Of a stretch of DNA of 64,000 bases, positions 1 through 8,398 are shown piece by piece. The notes under the pieces are model-generated. The model had not been told where the DNA came from. It made no database searches and saw only the letters and a list, made by a program, of their open reading frames with translations. Source of the DNA: Rhodococcus sp. 4CII. Lineage in GTDB: Bacteria > Actinomycetota > Actinomycetes > Mycobacteriales > Mycobacteriaceae. Location of the stretch: contig NZ_JACCFE010000002.1 in assembly GCF_014256275.1 (NCBI RefSeq), forward strand, positions 4,816,001 to 4,880,000, in the 5' to 3' direction. Each line of letters starts with the position of its first letter. Position 1 is the stretch's first letter. The position numbers and the translations under genes are program-made.

Positions 1-464
1 CCGTGATGCGCTTCCGGCGTGGTGAACTCGGTGGTGGCGGGCGTGCCGTCGGACAGTCCGGCCGGGTCGAACACGCGCACCAGTCCGGTCCCGTCGTCGA
101 ACAGGACGGTCTTTCCGTCGTGCCGGACGACGTGCCCCGGTGTCTTCGCCTCGAACGAGACGTCCGTGAGGGCGGGTTCGGCGGTGTCGAGCGCGGTGAA
201 GCTGTTGCCGGTGCTGACCAGCACGTGCCGGTCGTCGCCGGCGGGGTTGAGCCGGGCGAAGCCGTCCACCTCGGCCGAACCGACCACGTCGAGGCTCGCC
301 GCGTCGAGAATCAGCACGCCGCCGTCGTAGCTCACTGCCAGCCGCGGCGTGGCCGAGTCGGTGGTCGTCGCCTCGGCGGCGCCGGAGTCGGTGGAGCAGG
401 ACGTGAGGAGCGCCGCCGAGACTGCCGCGGCAGCAACGGAGGCGGGGAAGTGTGGTCTACGCAT
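1..464 (-). CDS. AztD-like lipoprotein (second copy), 3' end outside window
   Basis: Read on the minus strand from ATG at 464; the gene runs off the window start, so about 154 codons are visible. The N-terminus is a lipoprotein signal ending in a lipobox (LLTSC, Cys at residue 23). The rest (LAVSYDGGVLILDAASLDVV..., HVLVSTGNSF, VRVFDPAGL, ending near a His pair TPEAHH) has the beta-propeller rhythm of the AztD homologue at 1458-2723, to which it looks paralogous. AztD proteins are periplasmic zinc metallochaperones that hand zinc to the binding protein AztC; that role is inferred here. It follows aztC on the same strand but after a gap holding a Zur-like box, so it may have its own zinc-controlled promoter. 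Confidence 0.72.
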   Translation of the reverse strand, partial: MRRPHFPASVAAAAVSAALLTSCSTDSGAAEATTTDSATPRLAVSYDGGVLILDAASLDVVGSAEVDGFARLNPAGDDRHVLVSTGNSFTALDTAEPALTDVSFEAKTPGHVVRHDGKTVLFDDGTGLVRVFDPAGLSDGTPATTEFTTPEAHH

Positions 465-492
465 AAGGGTCACCCATGAGAAGTACCCGTTA

Positions 493-509
493 TTGCAAAC
501 GATTGTCAA
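493..509. promoter_or_regulatory. Possible Zur box upstream of second aztD-like gene
   Basis: TTGCAAACGATTGTCAA is an imperfect dyad in an AT-rich patch 29 bp upstream of the start codon at 464. It resembles the stronger box at 3604-3620 (shared ACGATTGTC versus ATGATTGTC). Zinc repression by Zur is inferred from likeness and context; the dyad is weak. Confidence 0.4.
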
Positions 510-540
510 AGTCGTAGGTGTGCATGTGGCGATGTGTCGG

Positions 541-1452
541 CTACCGCAGCGCCTGTTCGATCGCGAGCGAATTCGAATCCATCATCTCGATGTATGTTCC
601 TGCGCCCGAGCCGTGTTCACCCAGTGATTCCGTGAACAACGAGACGACGGCGACGGGAACCCGTGCCTCCGAGGCCAGCACCTGCGCGAGCCGATCGGGC
701 TGCGACGAATCGACGAAGATCGCGGGTACTCTCGCCGCGGTGATCGTCGCGGCGAGACCCGAGAGGTCGGACGCGCTGGGCGACGCCAGGGTGGTCCCGC
801 TGGGAACCACCGCCCCGACCGTCTCGAACCCGAAACGCTCTGCCAGGTAACCGAAGACGTGATGGTTGGTCACCAGTTTTCGCCGGTCGGCGGGGACGGC
901 CGCGAGCCGCTCGGTCATCCGGGCGGTGAGTTCGTCGAGTTGCCGGGCGTAGTTCTCGGAGTTCGCGCGGACGCTGCTCTCTTCGATCTCCGGCATGTGA
1001 TCGAGCACCGCGTCGCGGATCACGGCGACGGCCTCGCGCATGCGGTCCGGGTCGGTCCAGACATGCGGATCCGGGGTGCCCGAGAACTGTCCGGAGCGAT
1101 ACTCGATCGGTCGCACGGCGTCGCCGACCTGCAGGATCGGGATTCCCTCGGAGTGCGCGGCGTCCACGGTTCTGCCGATTCCTCCCTCGAGGCCGAGACC
1201 GTTGGAGACGAGGAGGTCGGCGCGTTCCACCCGCGCGGCATCCGACGCCGAGATCTCGTACGAGTGCGGATCGGCGCCTCTCGGCATCAGCACCATCACG
1301 TCGGCCTGATCGCCGACGACGTTCTGCACCACGTCGCCGAGAATGTTCGTGGTCACCACCACGACCGGCCCGTCGGCGGCACCCGGGGCGCACGCAGTCA
1401 CGGACAGCGACGCGAGCGCGGTGAGCAGGGCCGGCGCCAGCAGGCGCCGCAT
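541..1452 (-). CDS. aztC: Zinc ABC transporter substrate-binding lipoprotein (AztC-like)
   Basis: 303 aa cluster A-I type metal-binding protein that captures zinc outside the membrane for the AztB/AztA importer. It has a lipoprotein signal with lipobox VTAC (Cys21). Candidate zinc ligands are His63 (DPHSYEIS), His130 (PDPHVW) and His197/198 (NHHVFGYLA), with an acidic ligand expected in the C-lobe (FVDSSQPD around residue 248). There is no long His-rich loop as in ZnuA, which fits AztC systems where AztD loads the protein. ATG at 1452 is preferred; a GTG at 1461 overlapping the aztD stop (GTGA) would add three residues. It is the third gene of an aztB-aztD-aztC operon. Confidence 0.88.
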   Translation of the reverse strand: MRRLLAPALLTALASLSVTACAPGAADGPVVVVTTNILGDVVQNVVGDQADVMVLMPRGADPHSYEISASDAARVERADLLVSNGLGLEGGIGRTVDAAHSEGIPILQVGDAVRPIEYRSGQFSGTPDPHVWTDPDRMREAVAVIRDAVLDHMPEIEESSVRANSENYARQLDELTARMTERLAAVPADRRKLVTNHHVFGYLAERFGFETVGAVVPSGTTLASPSASDLSGLAATITAARVPAIFVDSSQPDRLAQVLASEARVPVAVVSLFTESLGEHGSGAGTYIEMMDSNSLAIEQALR

Positions 1453-1457
1453 CCGGA

Positions 1458-2723
1458 TCACAGCCCGACCACGCCGAGGGTGGACGCGGCGACGCCGACG
1501 TCGAGTGTGCGCGCCACCCGCGCGTCGTCCCGGAAGTCGATCTCGGCCACCGTCTTCGACGCGGGATCCGAGACGTACGCGCGGGTGCCGCCGACGACGA
1601 CGACCGGCGGAGTCACAGTCGCGTCGTAGGGGGCGGCCAGCACGCGCGACGAGGCGGTTTCCGCGCCGGACGTCGTGTCGTACATGCGGAAGGTGCCGTC
1701 CGCGAGGACCGCGAACACGGAGCGGCCGTCGCCCGGCAATGCGACATCCACCACCCGATCCGCGGTTCGGACGTGTGTCCACCCCCGGGTGCGGGAATCG
1801 AAGATCAACACCCCGTCGTTGGTGGCGGCCGGTCCCGCCGCGGCGACGTGGATCGGCAGTCCGTCCTGCCCGCGGACCGACGTGGGGCGGGTGGCGGCGT
1901 CGATGCCCGCCGGGTACGGAATCTTCTCCGACGTCCAGGCGCCTGCGGTCGTGGTCGCGAGGAACAGTCCGTCGTCGCAGGCGGCCAGCACGTCAGTGTC
2001 GGTCACCGCCGCGCCGTGCGTGTTCGGGCAGGCGGTGTCGAACCGCCGCGGGACCTCCCCGTTCCCGGGATTGAACTCGAATCCGGCGGGGCGGGAATCG
2101 GTTCCGTACGCGGCCGCACGCGACACCACGACACCGTCGGCGATCGGCAGGGCGACGCCGTGATGCGGGCCGTCCGTCTCCACGACGGTTCCGACGTCGA
2201 TGCTGTCCTTGCGGAGCGCGGCAAAGTCGATGACGCGGGCGGCGCCGTCGCCGTCGAAGAACGTCGCCACCGCGTCGTCGCCCTCGATCACGTGTGACGG
2301 CCCGCCGCCCTCGACGGCGCCGAGTTCGACCGGCGGCTTGGTGTACGAGTGGGTGTGGTCACCGTGGTCGATGGTCCAGGATCCGCCGTCCACCACATGC
2401 ACGGCGCCGCCGGCACCGTCCACCGCGAACGCGTAGCGGTCCTTCACCGTCGTGATGCGCGCCGGGTTGTCGAACTCGAACGAATGGAGCGTCTCCGCGG
2501 TCGCGAGGTCGAGCACGTCCACGCGGCCCGAGTCGGCGTCGGATACGACGAGTCGGGGTTCGGGACCCTCGACCTCCGTCGATCCCGCCTCGGCGGCGAG
2601 ATCGCTACCCGGTTGGCTCCGGCCACCGGGGGAGGCGGCCTCCTCGTCGGGGGCCGCGCAGGCGCCGAGGGTCAGTACGGCGACCGCGGCTATCGCTGCG
2701 CGGGTGGGGGTCGTGTTCGGCAT
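1458..2723 (-). CDS. aztD: Zinc metallochaperone lipoprotein (AztD-like)
   Basis: 421 aa with lipobox LGAC (Cys22) followed by repeated propeller-like blades. A His-rich stretch DHGDHTHSY (His120, His123, His125) is a credible zinc site and matches the loop type described for AztD chaperones, which pass zinc to AztC. ATG at 2723 follows a GGAG and lies 13 bp after the aztB stop; the stop is 5 bp before the aztC ATG, so the genes are co-transcribed and probably coupled. The longer in-frame extension to 2867 overlaps aztB and is rejected. The chaperone role comes from the family, not from this sequence alone. Confidence 0.85.
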   Translation of the reverse strand: MPNTTPTRAAIAAVAVLTLGACAAPDEEAASPGGRSQPGSDLAAEAGSTEVEGPEPRLVVSDADSGRVDVLDLATAETLHSFEFDNPARITTVKDRYAFAVDGAGGAVHVVDGGSWTIDHGDHTHSYTKPPVELGAVEGGGPSHVIEGDDAVATFFDGDGAARVIDFAALRKDSIDVGTVVETDGPHHGVALPIADGVVVSRAAAYGTDSRPAGFEFNPGNGEVPRRFDTACPNTHGAAVTDTDVLAACDDGLFLATTTAGAWTSEKIPYPAGIDAATRPTSVRGQDGLPIHVAAAGPAATNDGVLIFDSRTRGWTHVRTADRVVDVALPGDGRSVFAVLADGTFRMYDTTSGAETASSRVLAAPYDATVTPPVVVVGGTRAYVSDPASKTVAEIDFRDDARVARTLDVGVAASTLGVVGL

Positions 2724-2736
2724 TCGCGTTCTCCAT

Positions 2737-3591
2737 CTATCGAACGGGTACGGGAGTGGGCAGAACGGCAGGTCGCAGGCGTCGCGACGCCGAGCGGGCC
2801 AGGGCCGCGGCGAAGAACTGGAGCACGGCGAGTCCGGCGATCGTCGCGCCCGCGGCGGTGTCGGCATTCCACGACACGATCAGCCCCGCGAAAGTGGCGG
2901 ACCAGCCGAGGAGCACGGCGACGGCCATAGTGGCGCCGATCGACTTGCCGAACAGCGCGGCGGTGGCGGACGGCGCGACGAGGAGTCCGAACACGAGCAG
3001 GGTGCCGACGATGCGAAACGACGCGACCACCGCGAGGACCACCAGTGCGAGCAGGGCGAGGTGGGCCCACCGAGGCCGCAGTCCCAAAGTGTGGGCCTTG
3101 CGTTCGTCGAATACGAGGGCGACGAACGGGCGGTACGCGAGCACCGAGAGGATCCCGGCGACGGCGGCCGCGGCCGCGAGCCAGATCAGGTCGCCCCGGG
3201 TCGCCGACAGGACGTCACCGAACAGGAAGGCGGTGAGATCTACCGCGAACGACCGTGCGCGCGAGACGATCACGACACCGACTGTGAGCATGCCGACGAA
3301 CAGCAGGCCGATTCCGGTGTCCTCGGACAGTCGCGAGTGCTTCGATACCCAGGCGACGCCGAGGATCATGACGACCGCACTCGCGGCCGCGCCGACGAGG
3401 AGATTCGCGCCCGCGAGATAGGCGACGGCCACTCCGGGGAGCATGCCGTGTGAGATGGCCTCGCTCATGAAGGCCATGCCGCGCAACACGACCCAGGTGC
3501 CCACGAGTCCGCAGAGCACGGACACCAGCATGCCCGCGAACAGCGCGCGCCGGACGAAGGACACCATCAGGGGATCGAGTAACCACTGCAC
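2737..3591 (-). CDS. aztB: Zinc ABC transporter permease (AztB-like)
   Basis: 284 aa, very hydrophobic, with about eight membrane segments typical of the ABC-3 (ZnuB/AztB/MntB) family; GLVGTWVVLRGMAFMSEAISHGMLPGVAVAYL near the N-terminus is characteristic. It forms the channel for zinc delivered by the 541-1452 lipoprotein and is powered by the ATPase encoded divergently at 3610. The start is GTG at 3591; a second candidate (Met9, MVSF) lies downstream. It is the first gene of the minus-strand operon and its promoter overlaps that of the ATPase gene around a Zur-like palindrome. Confidence 0.9.
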   Translation of the reverse strand: MQWLLDPLMVSFVRRALFAGMLVSVLCGLVGTWVVLRGMAFMSEAISHGMLPGVAVAYLAGANLLVGAAASAVVMILGVAWVSKHSRLSEDTGIGLLFVGMLTVGVVIVSRARSFAVDLTAFLFGDVLSATRGDLIWLAAAAAVAGILSVLAYRPFVALVFDERKAHTLGLRPRWAHLALLALVVLAVVASFRIVGTLLVFGLLVAPSATAALFGKSIGATMAVAVLLGWSATFAGLIVSWNADTAAGATIAGLAVLQFFAAALARSASRRLRPAVLPTPVPVR

Positions 3592-3603
3592 CCTGCTAAT
3601 CTA

Positions 3604-3620
3604 ACGATAATGATTGTCGT
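3604..3620. promoter_or_regulatory. Zur-like operator overlapping the aztA start codon
   Basis: ACGATAATGATTGTCGT is a near-perfect 17-bp dyad (arms ACGA/TCGT with AAT/ATT inside) of the kind bound by actinobacterial Zur. It contains the aztA ATG (3610). A -10-like TAATCT (3597-3602) sits 7 bp before that ATG, and reading the other way TTAGAT lies 7 bp before the aztB GTG, so both transcripts may be leaderless or nearly so. One bound repressor could block both directions. Confidence 0.7.
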
Positions 3621-4245
3621 AAGCGAAATCGCGGTCCGGTATGGCTCGACCCCGGCGTTGGACGGTGTGAGTGTGCGTCTCGCGCCGGGCACCGTCACGG
3701 CCGTCGTGGGTCACAACGGTTCGGGGAAGTCGACGCTCCTGCAGTGCCTCGCCGGCATCGTGCGTCCGACGTCGGGACTGATCGACGGCACGAGCCGATT
3801 GTCCACGGCGTATGTGCCGCAACGCAATGCGGTGAGCGATCAGCTACCGCTGACCGTGCGGGAGGTGGCGGCCATGGGAGCGTGGCACCGACGCGGAGTG
3901 TGGCGGCGGCTCACTCCCGGCGACCGCGATGCCGTCGACGGCGCGTTGACCCGACTCGGTCTCGCCGACCTCGGCAGCCGGCGGATCGGCGCACTGTCGG
4001 GTGGGCAGCGTCAGCGCGCGCTGCTCGCGCAGGCGCTCGTGCAACGCGGCGACCTGCTGCTCCTCGACGAGCCGACCACCGGTCTCGACGCGGAGGCCCG
4101 CGCCGTGATCGGCGCCGCCGTCGACGAAGAGGCCGCGCGGGGTGCGATCGTCGTCGTGGCGACGCACGACACCGCCGATGCCGCCCGCGCCGACCAGGTG
4201 CTGACCCTGTCGTCGGGGGTGGTGCTCAGCCCACTTCGACGATGA
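3610..4245 (+). CDS. aztA: Zinc ABC transporter ATP-binding protein (AztA-like)
   Basis: 211 aa cytoplasmic ATPase. Visible motifs are Walker A GHNGSGKST (34-42), Q-loop around YVPQRN, signature LSGGQRQR, Walker B LLLLDEPTTGLD and the switch His in VVATHDT. It energises zinc import through AztB. It is transcribed away from aztB, an arrangement that forces co-regulation through the shared Zur-like site. No Shine-Dalgarno is visible and the ATG is inside the operator, so a leaderless mRNA is likely. The short length is normal for AztA. Confidence 0.9.
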   Translation: MIVVSEIAVRYGSTPALDGVSVRLAPGTVTAVVGHNGSGKSTLLQCLAGIVRPTSGLIDGTSRLSTAYVPQRNAVSDQLPLTVREVAAMGAWHRRGVWRRLTPGDRDAVDGALTRLGLADLGSRRIGALSGGQRQRALLAQALVQRGDLLLLDEPTTGLDAEARAVIGAAVDEEAARGAIVVVATHDTADAARADQVLTLSSGVVLSPLRR

Positions 4246-4254
4246 TGGCAGGCG

Positions 4255-4728
4255 TCACGCCTGCGCGGCCGCCTTCTCGAGTTCGGCGACGTCGAGTTTG
4301 CGCATCTTCAGCATCGCCTGCATGGCGCGCTGCGCCTTCTCCGTGTCCGGGTCGGACAGGAGTTCGAACAGCCGCTCCGGGACCACCTGCCAGGACACTC
4401 CGAAACGGTCCTTGACCCAACCGCATTGGCTTTCCTCGCCGCCGTCGGTGAAGGCGTCCCAGTACCTGTCCACTTCTTCCTGATCCGCACACCGGATCTC
4501 GAAGGAGATGGCCTCGTCGAACGTGAACTGCGGACCGCCGTTGAGCGCGGTGAACGGCTGTCCGTTGATCTCGAAGGACACCGTCAGCACCTTCCCCTCC
4601 GGGCCGGGAGTGTCCGGACCGTAGTGGGTGACCTCGGTGATCCGCGAGTTCGGGAACAGGGACGTGTAGAACTTGGCAGCCTCTTCGCCTTCGGTGTCGA
4701 ACCAGAGGCAGGGGGTGATGGGTTTCAT
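4255..4728 (-). CDS. PhnB/VOC-fold protein (3-demethylubiquinone methyltransferase-like domain)
   Basis: 157 aa starting at ATG 4728 (MKPITPCLWFDTEGEEAAKF). The pattern CLWFD...A.FY.SLFPNS, FEINGQPFTALNGGP, FTFDEAISFEI, CGWVKDRFGVSWQVVP is characteristic of the PhnB-like subgroup of the vicinal-oxygen-chelate superfamily. The catalytic role of this subgroup is poorly known and no substrate can be named. A charged C-terminal tail (QAMLKMRKLDVAELEKAAAQA) is common in the family. It converges with aztA with a 9-bp gap and is not functionally linked to it by anything seen here. Confidence 0.85.
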   Translation of the reverse strand: MKPITPCLWFDTEGEEAAKFYTSLFPNSRITEVTHYGPDTPGPEGKVLTVSFEINGQPFTALNGGPQFTFDEAISFEIRCADQEEVDRYWDAFTDGGEESQCGWVKDRFGVSWQVVPERLFELLSDPDTEKAQRAMQAMLKMRKLDVAELEKAAAQA

Positions 4729-4819
4729 GGCGCGGTTCCTCTCACAGGTCCTCGTCGATTCATCGTCGCCGATATAGACCACACCTGCGCCCGAAATTCA
4801 TCGAACCGCTGTCAGGAGT

Positions 4820-6097
4820 TCAGTGCACCGTCCGGGTGGACGAGATGGCGATCGCTCCGAACAGCCCGACTAGGGCGAATGCATAGAATCCCCACGGGAC
4901 CGCGTAGCCGGCGCCCAGCAGGACGCCGCCGAGGATGGGTCCGCAGATCGCGCCGACCCGGCCCACCCCGGCCGACCAGCCGAGGGCGGTCGCACGGATC
5001 TGCGGCGGGTGGTTGGCGCTCGTGAACGCGTAGACGAGAACCTGTGCGCTGAACACGAAGCAACCGGCGAGGAACACCAGGGCGTAAATGCCGAACGACA
5101 CCTTGACGCTGAGCAGGGCGAGGAACACCGCAGCGCCCGCGAACCAGATGATGGCCGCCGTGCGCGGACCGATCTTGTTGGCGACGCCGCCCGCGATCAG
5201 CAGTCCGACCACCGCGCCGGCATTGAGGATCAGCAGGAACGTCAGCGACGCGCCGAGGTCGTAGCCCGCCTCCCGCATGATCGTCGGCAGCCACGTGTTG
5301 AGGCCGTAGACGAGCAGAAGTCCCATGAACGAGGTGACCCAGATGGCGATGCTGTTGCGCAGGAACGGGCGCGAGAAGAGGGCACGCACCGGGTTGGCCG
5401 CGCTCGCGACCTTTGCGTCTTCGGTGGGCGCGGGTTCCAGTTCCAGGTCGTACTGCTTCGCGAGGGCCTCGGCCTCGGAGCGCTTGCCGTGTGCCAGCAG
5501 GTACGAGGGCGACTCGGGGAGGTAGCGCAGCATCAGCGGAATCAGCACCACCGCGGGCAGGGCGCCGACGACGAACATCGAGCGCCAGCCGAACGGTTCG
5601 ATCAGGACGATCGCCAGCGCCGCAGTCGCAACGGCACCCACGTGATATCCGGTCATCAGCAGTGTCGAGGCGGAGCCGCCGCCCTGCTTCTTCGAGAATT
5701 CGTTGACCAGGGCAAGTGCGGTCGGCAGCGCGCCGCCGAGACCGACACCAGCGAGGAAGCGCAATAGCCCGAAGAGGAACGGGTTGGGCGCGGCCGCGCA
5801 GAGGAGCGTGAGGATCGAGAACGCGGCCACCGCGTACAGCAGGGCGCGCCGGCGTCCGATGACGTCGGTGAGCGTGCCGATGACCAGCGCGCCGATTGTC
5901 ATGCCGACCAGGCCGAACGTCGAGATGAACGTGATCGCGCCCGTAGACAGATTCCAGTCGCTGTACTCGCGGAGCGAGGGAATGACGGCGCCGAGGACGA
6001 CCAGGTCGAAACCGTCGAGCAGCACGGCCACCCAGCAGAGGGGCGCGACCCAGAGGGCGGTGGAGGCGCGGGCGGCGCTTCGTTGGGAAGTGGTCAT
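4820..6097 (-). CDS. MFS transporter, aromatic acid:H+ symporter (AAHS) type
   Basis: 425 aa, twelve predicted membrane segments. The first helix carries the DGFD motif (LLDGFDLVVLGAVIPSL) and loop 2-3 carries GTLTDVIGRRR, both typical of PcaK/BenK-type aromatic acid carriers. The mapped start is ATG 6097 with a GAGGAC Shine-Dalgarno; the in-frame extension to 6184 has no such support. It lies a few kilobases from pobA (9228), so 4-hydroxybenzoate or a related acid is a reasonable substrate guess, but this is context only. The upstream 219 bp, shared with the acyltransferase gene, carry an inverted repeat at 6146-6169. Confidence 0.85.
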   Translation of the reverse strand: MTTSQRSAARASTALWVAPLCWVAVLLDGFDLVVLGAVIPSLREYSDWNLSTGAITFISTFGLVGMTIGALVIGTLTDVIGRRRALLYAVAAFSILTLLCAAAPNPFLFGLLRFLAGVGLGGALPTALALVNEFSKKQGGGSASTLLMTGYHVGAVATAALAIVLIEPFGWRSMFVVGALPAVVLIPLMLRYLPESPSYLLAHGKRSEAEALAKQYDLELEPAPTEDAKVASAANPVRALFSRPFLRNSIAIWVTSFMGLLLVYGLNTWLPTIMREAGYDLGASLTFLLILNAGAVVGLLIAGGVANKIGPRTAAIIWFAGAAVFLALLSVKVSFGIYALVFLAGCFVFSAQVLVYAFTSANHPPQIRATALGWSAGVGRVGAICGPILGGVLLGAGYAVPWGFYAFALVGLFGAIAISSTRTVH

Positions 6098-6145
6098 GAT
6101 GTCCTCGACTCGAGCGGTGTTCGCGATGCGAACCCTAGTTCTGTA

Positions 6146-6169
6146 GGCGCACTTATTGTGTGGTGCGCC
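6146..6169. promoter_or_regulatory. Inverted repeat, candidate operator for the MFS gene
   Basis: GGCGCAC and GTGCGCC form perfect 7-bp arms around a 10-bp AT-richer spacer, 49 bp upstream of the transporter ATG in the divergent intergenic region 6098-6316. The spacing suits a dimeric repressor or activator. No regulator can be assigned. Confidence 0.4.
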
Positions 6170-6316
6170 ATAGTTGCCTGTCAAACATGGCTACTCGACA
6201 TGGGGGCGGTCCGCCGACCCCGGGCGTCCGCCCACTGTCGCCACAGGTTGGTCAAGAACTGGTAAACCCCGTGTGGATAATCGACCGCGTACCGAGTCGA
6301 TGAGCCAGGACGGACT

Positions 6317-8382
6317 GTGAGAACCAACCCCCAGGTGGCTACGAGCCGTCCGCGCCACGCTGCCGCACCGCCGTCCACGGCGAGCGGCTACCGGTACGAC
6401 CTCGACGGGCTGCGTGGAATCGCGATCGCGCTGGTGGTCGCCTATCACGTGTGGTTCGGGCGAGTGTCCGGCGGCGTCGACATCTTCCTGGTGCTCTCCG
6501 GGTTCTTCTTCACCGGCATGCTCGTGCGGCGCCTGGGTGCGGACTCGGGTCCGTCGGTCCCCGCCGTCCTGCGGCGCACCGCCCGCCGGCTGTTGCCCGC
6601 ACTGGTGGTGGTGTCGGCCGTGACCGCGGTCGTAACCGTGATCCAGCGACCGTTCACGCAGTGGTCGGGGATCGCGGACCAGCTCCTCGCGTCGCTGCTG
6701 TACGTGCAGAACTGGCAACTGGCTCGGACGGCAGCCGACTACGCTGCCGCCGACGCGTCGGTCAGCCCGCTGCAGCACCTGTGGTCGATGTCCGTGCAGG
6801 GCCAGTTCTATGTGCTCGCCCTCGTGGTCGTCGCGGGCGTGGCCGGGACGTGCCGCCGCCGGATCGGTCTCGTGCGACCCCTGCTCGGCGGCGTACTCGC
6901 GGCGGGATTCGTCGGGTCGTTCGTCTATGCCGCGGCGCTGTCACAGGACCGGCAGTCGTGGGCGTATTTCGACACGTTCGCGCGACTGTGGGAACTGCTC
7001 GCCGGTGCACTGCTCGCGCTCGTCGTGCACCGGGTCGACCTGCCCCGCGGGTGGCGAGTGGTCCTTGCGGTGTCAGGCTTCGCCGTGGTCCTCGGGTGCG
7101 GGTTCCTGATCGACGGCGCCGCCGTGTTCCCCGGGCCGGCGGCCCTGATCCCGGTCGGCGGGGCCGTGGCGCTGATCCTCGCCGGAACCGGCCCGTCCGA
7201 TCAGCCGGGGATCGTGACGATGCTGGCGTCCCGGCCGTTCGTCGAGCTCGGTGGCCTGGCCTATTCGCTGTACCTGTGGCACTGGCCGATCCTCATCTTC
7301 TACCTCACGTGGCGGGAGCGGCCCGCGGTCGGAGCGCTCGGCGGACTCGCGGTGATCCTCGTGTCGCTGACGCTGGCGTGGCTCACGCAGCGGCTGATCG
7401 AAGTGCGGTTCCGGGGCGGGGCCCGTCCGGGACGCGCGCTCACGGCGCTGGTCGCGGTCCTCGGTGTCGCCGTCGTCGGCTCGGCGTCCGGCTGGCACGC
7501 GTACCTCGTCCGCAACCCGGAGACGACCGCCCGCGTCGGCGACCTCGACCCGTGGCTCTACCCGGGCGCAGCGTCGCTGACGGACGGCGTGTTCGCACCG
7601 CGCGCGGACATGCGACCCACCCTGCTCAAGGCGTCGGGCGACCTGCCGCAGCCGACGCTCGACGGCTGCATCTCCGACCTGAGCACCCGCGACGTCGTCA
7701 CCTGCGCCTACGGCGACGCGTTCGCCGACCGGACGATCGCGGTCGTGGGCAGTTCCCATGCCGAGCACTGGGTGCCCGCGCTCGACCGCATCGGACAGCA
7801 GCGTGGCATCCGAGTCGAGACGTACCTCAAGATGGGTGCCCCCTCACCGTCGCGGACGTCCCGCTGCTCGCCGGCGAACCGTATCCCGACTGCGGCGACT
7901 GGTCCCGCGACGTCCTGGACCGGCTGCGGGATCACCGTCCGGACTGGGTGTTCTCGACGTCGTCGCGTCCCAACGACGAGGGGGCCGGCGACGTCACGCC
8001 CGACGACTACGTGGGCCTGTGGGAGCGGCTCGCCGATTTCGGGCTCCCGTTCCTCGGCATCCGCGATACCCCGTGGCTGCACCACGAGGCCGTCCCGTAT
8101 TCGGCCGTCGACTGCCTCGCCGACGGCGGCGACGCCGACAGTTGCGGACTGCCGCGCGACGACCTCCTCGCCCCGGACAATCCCACCCTCGAGGCGGCCC
8201 GCGACCTGCCGTCGGTGTATCCGCTCGACCTCACGGATGCCGTGTGTGATGTGGCGATCTGCCGTGCGGTGCAAGGGAACATCCTCGTCTACCACGATTC
8301 GCATCACCTCTCGGCGACGTACGTTCGCAGCCTCGGCCCGGAACTCGACCGGCAGATCGGCATGGCCACCCGCTGGTGGTGA
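6317..8382 (+). pseudogene. Membrane acyltransferase (OafA-like) with SGNH domain, frameshifted
   Basis: The N-terminal part (GTG 6317 to about 7834) is an acyltransferase-3 domain: RYDLDGLRGIAIALVVAYHVWFG, GGVDIFLVLSGFF, then about ten membrane helices. It continues into a periplasmic domain with IAVVGSSHAEHW. After YLKMG the reading frame jumps: homology-like sequence resumes in the next frame (PLTVADVPLLAGEPYPDC...) and ends HDSHHLSATYVRSLG, the expected C-terminal Asp/His block of an SGNH esterase. One missing base around 7834-7836 (GGG to GGGG before TGC) would restore about 688 aa. Such proteins O-acylate cell-wall or exported glycans. It could be a true null allele or a sequencing error. 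Confidence 0.75.
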
Positions 8383-8398
8383 CCGGGATACTGGCGGC

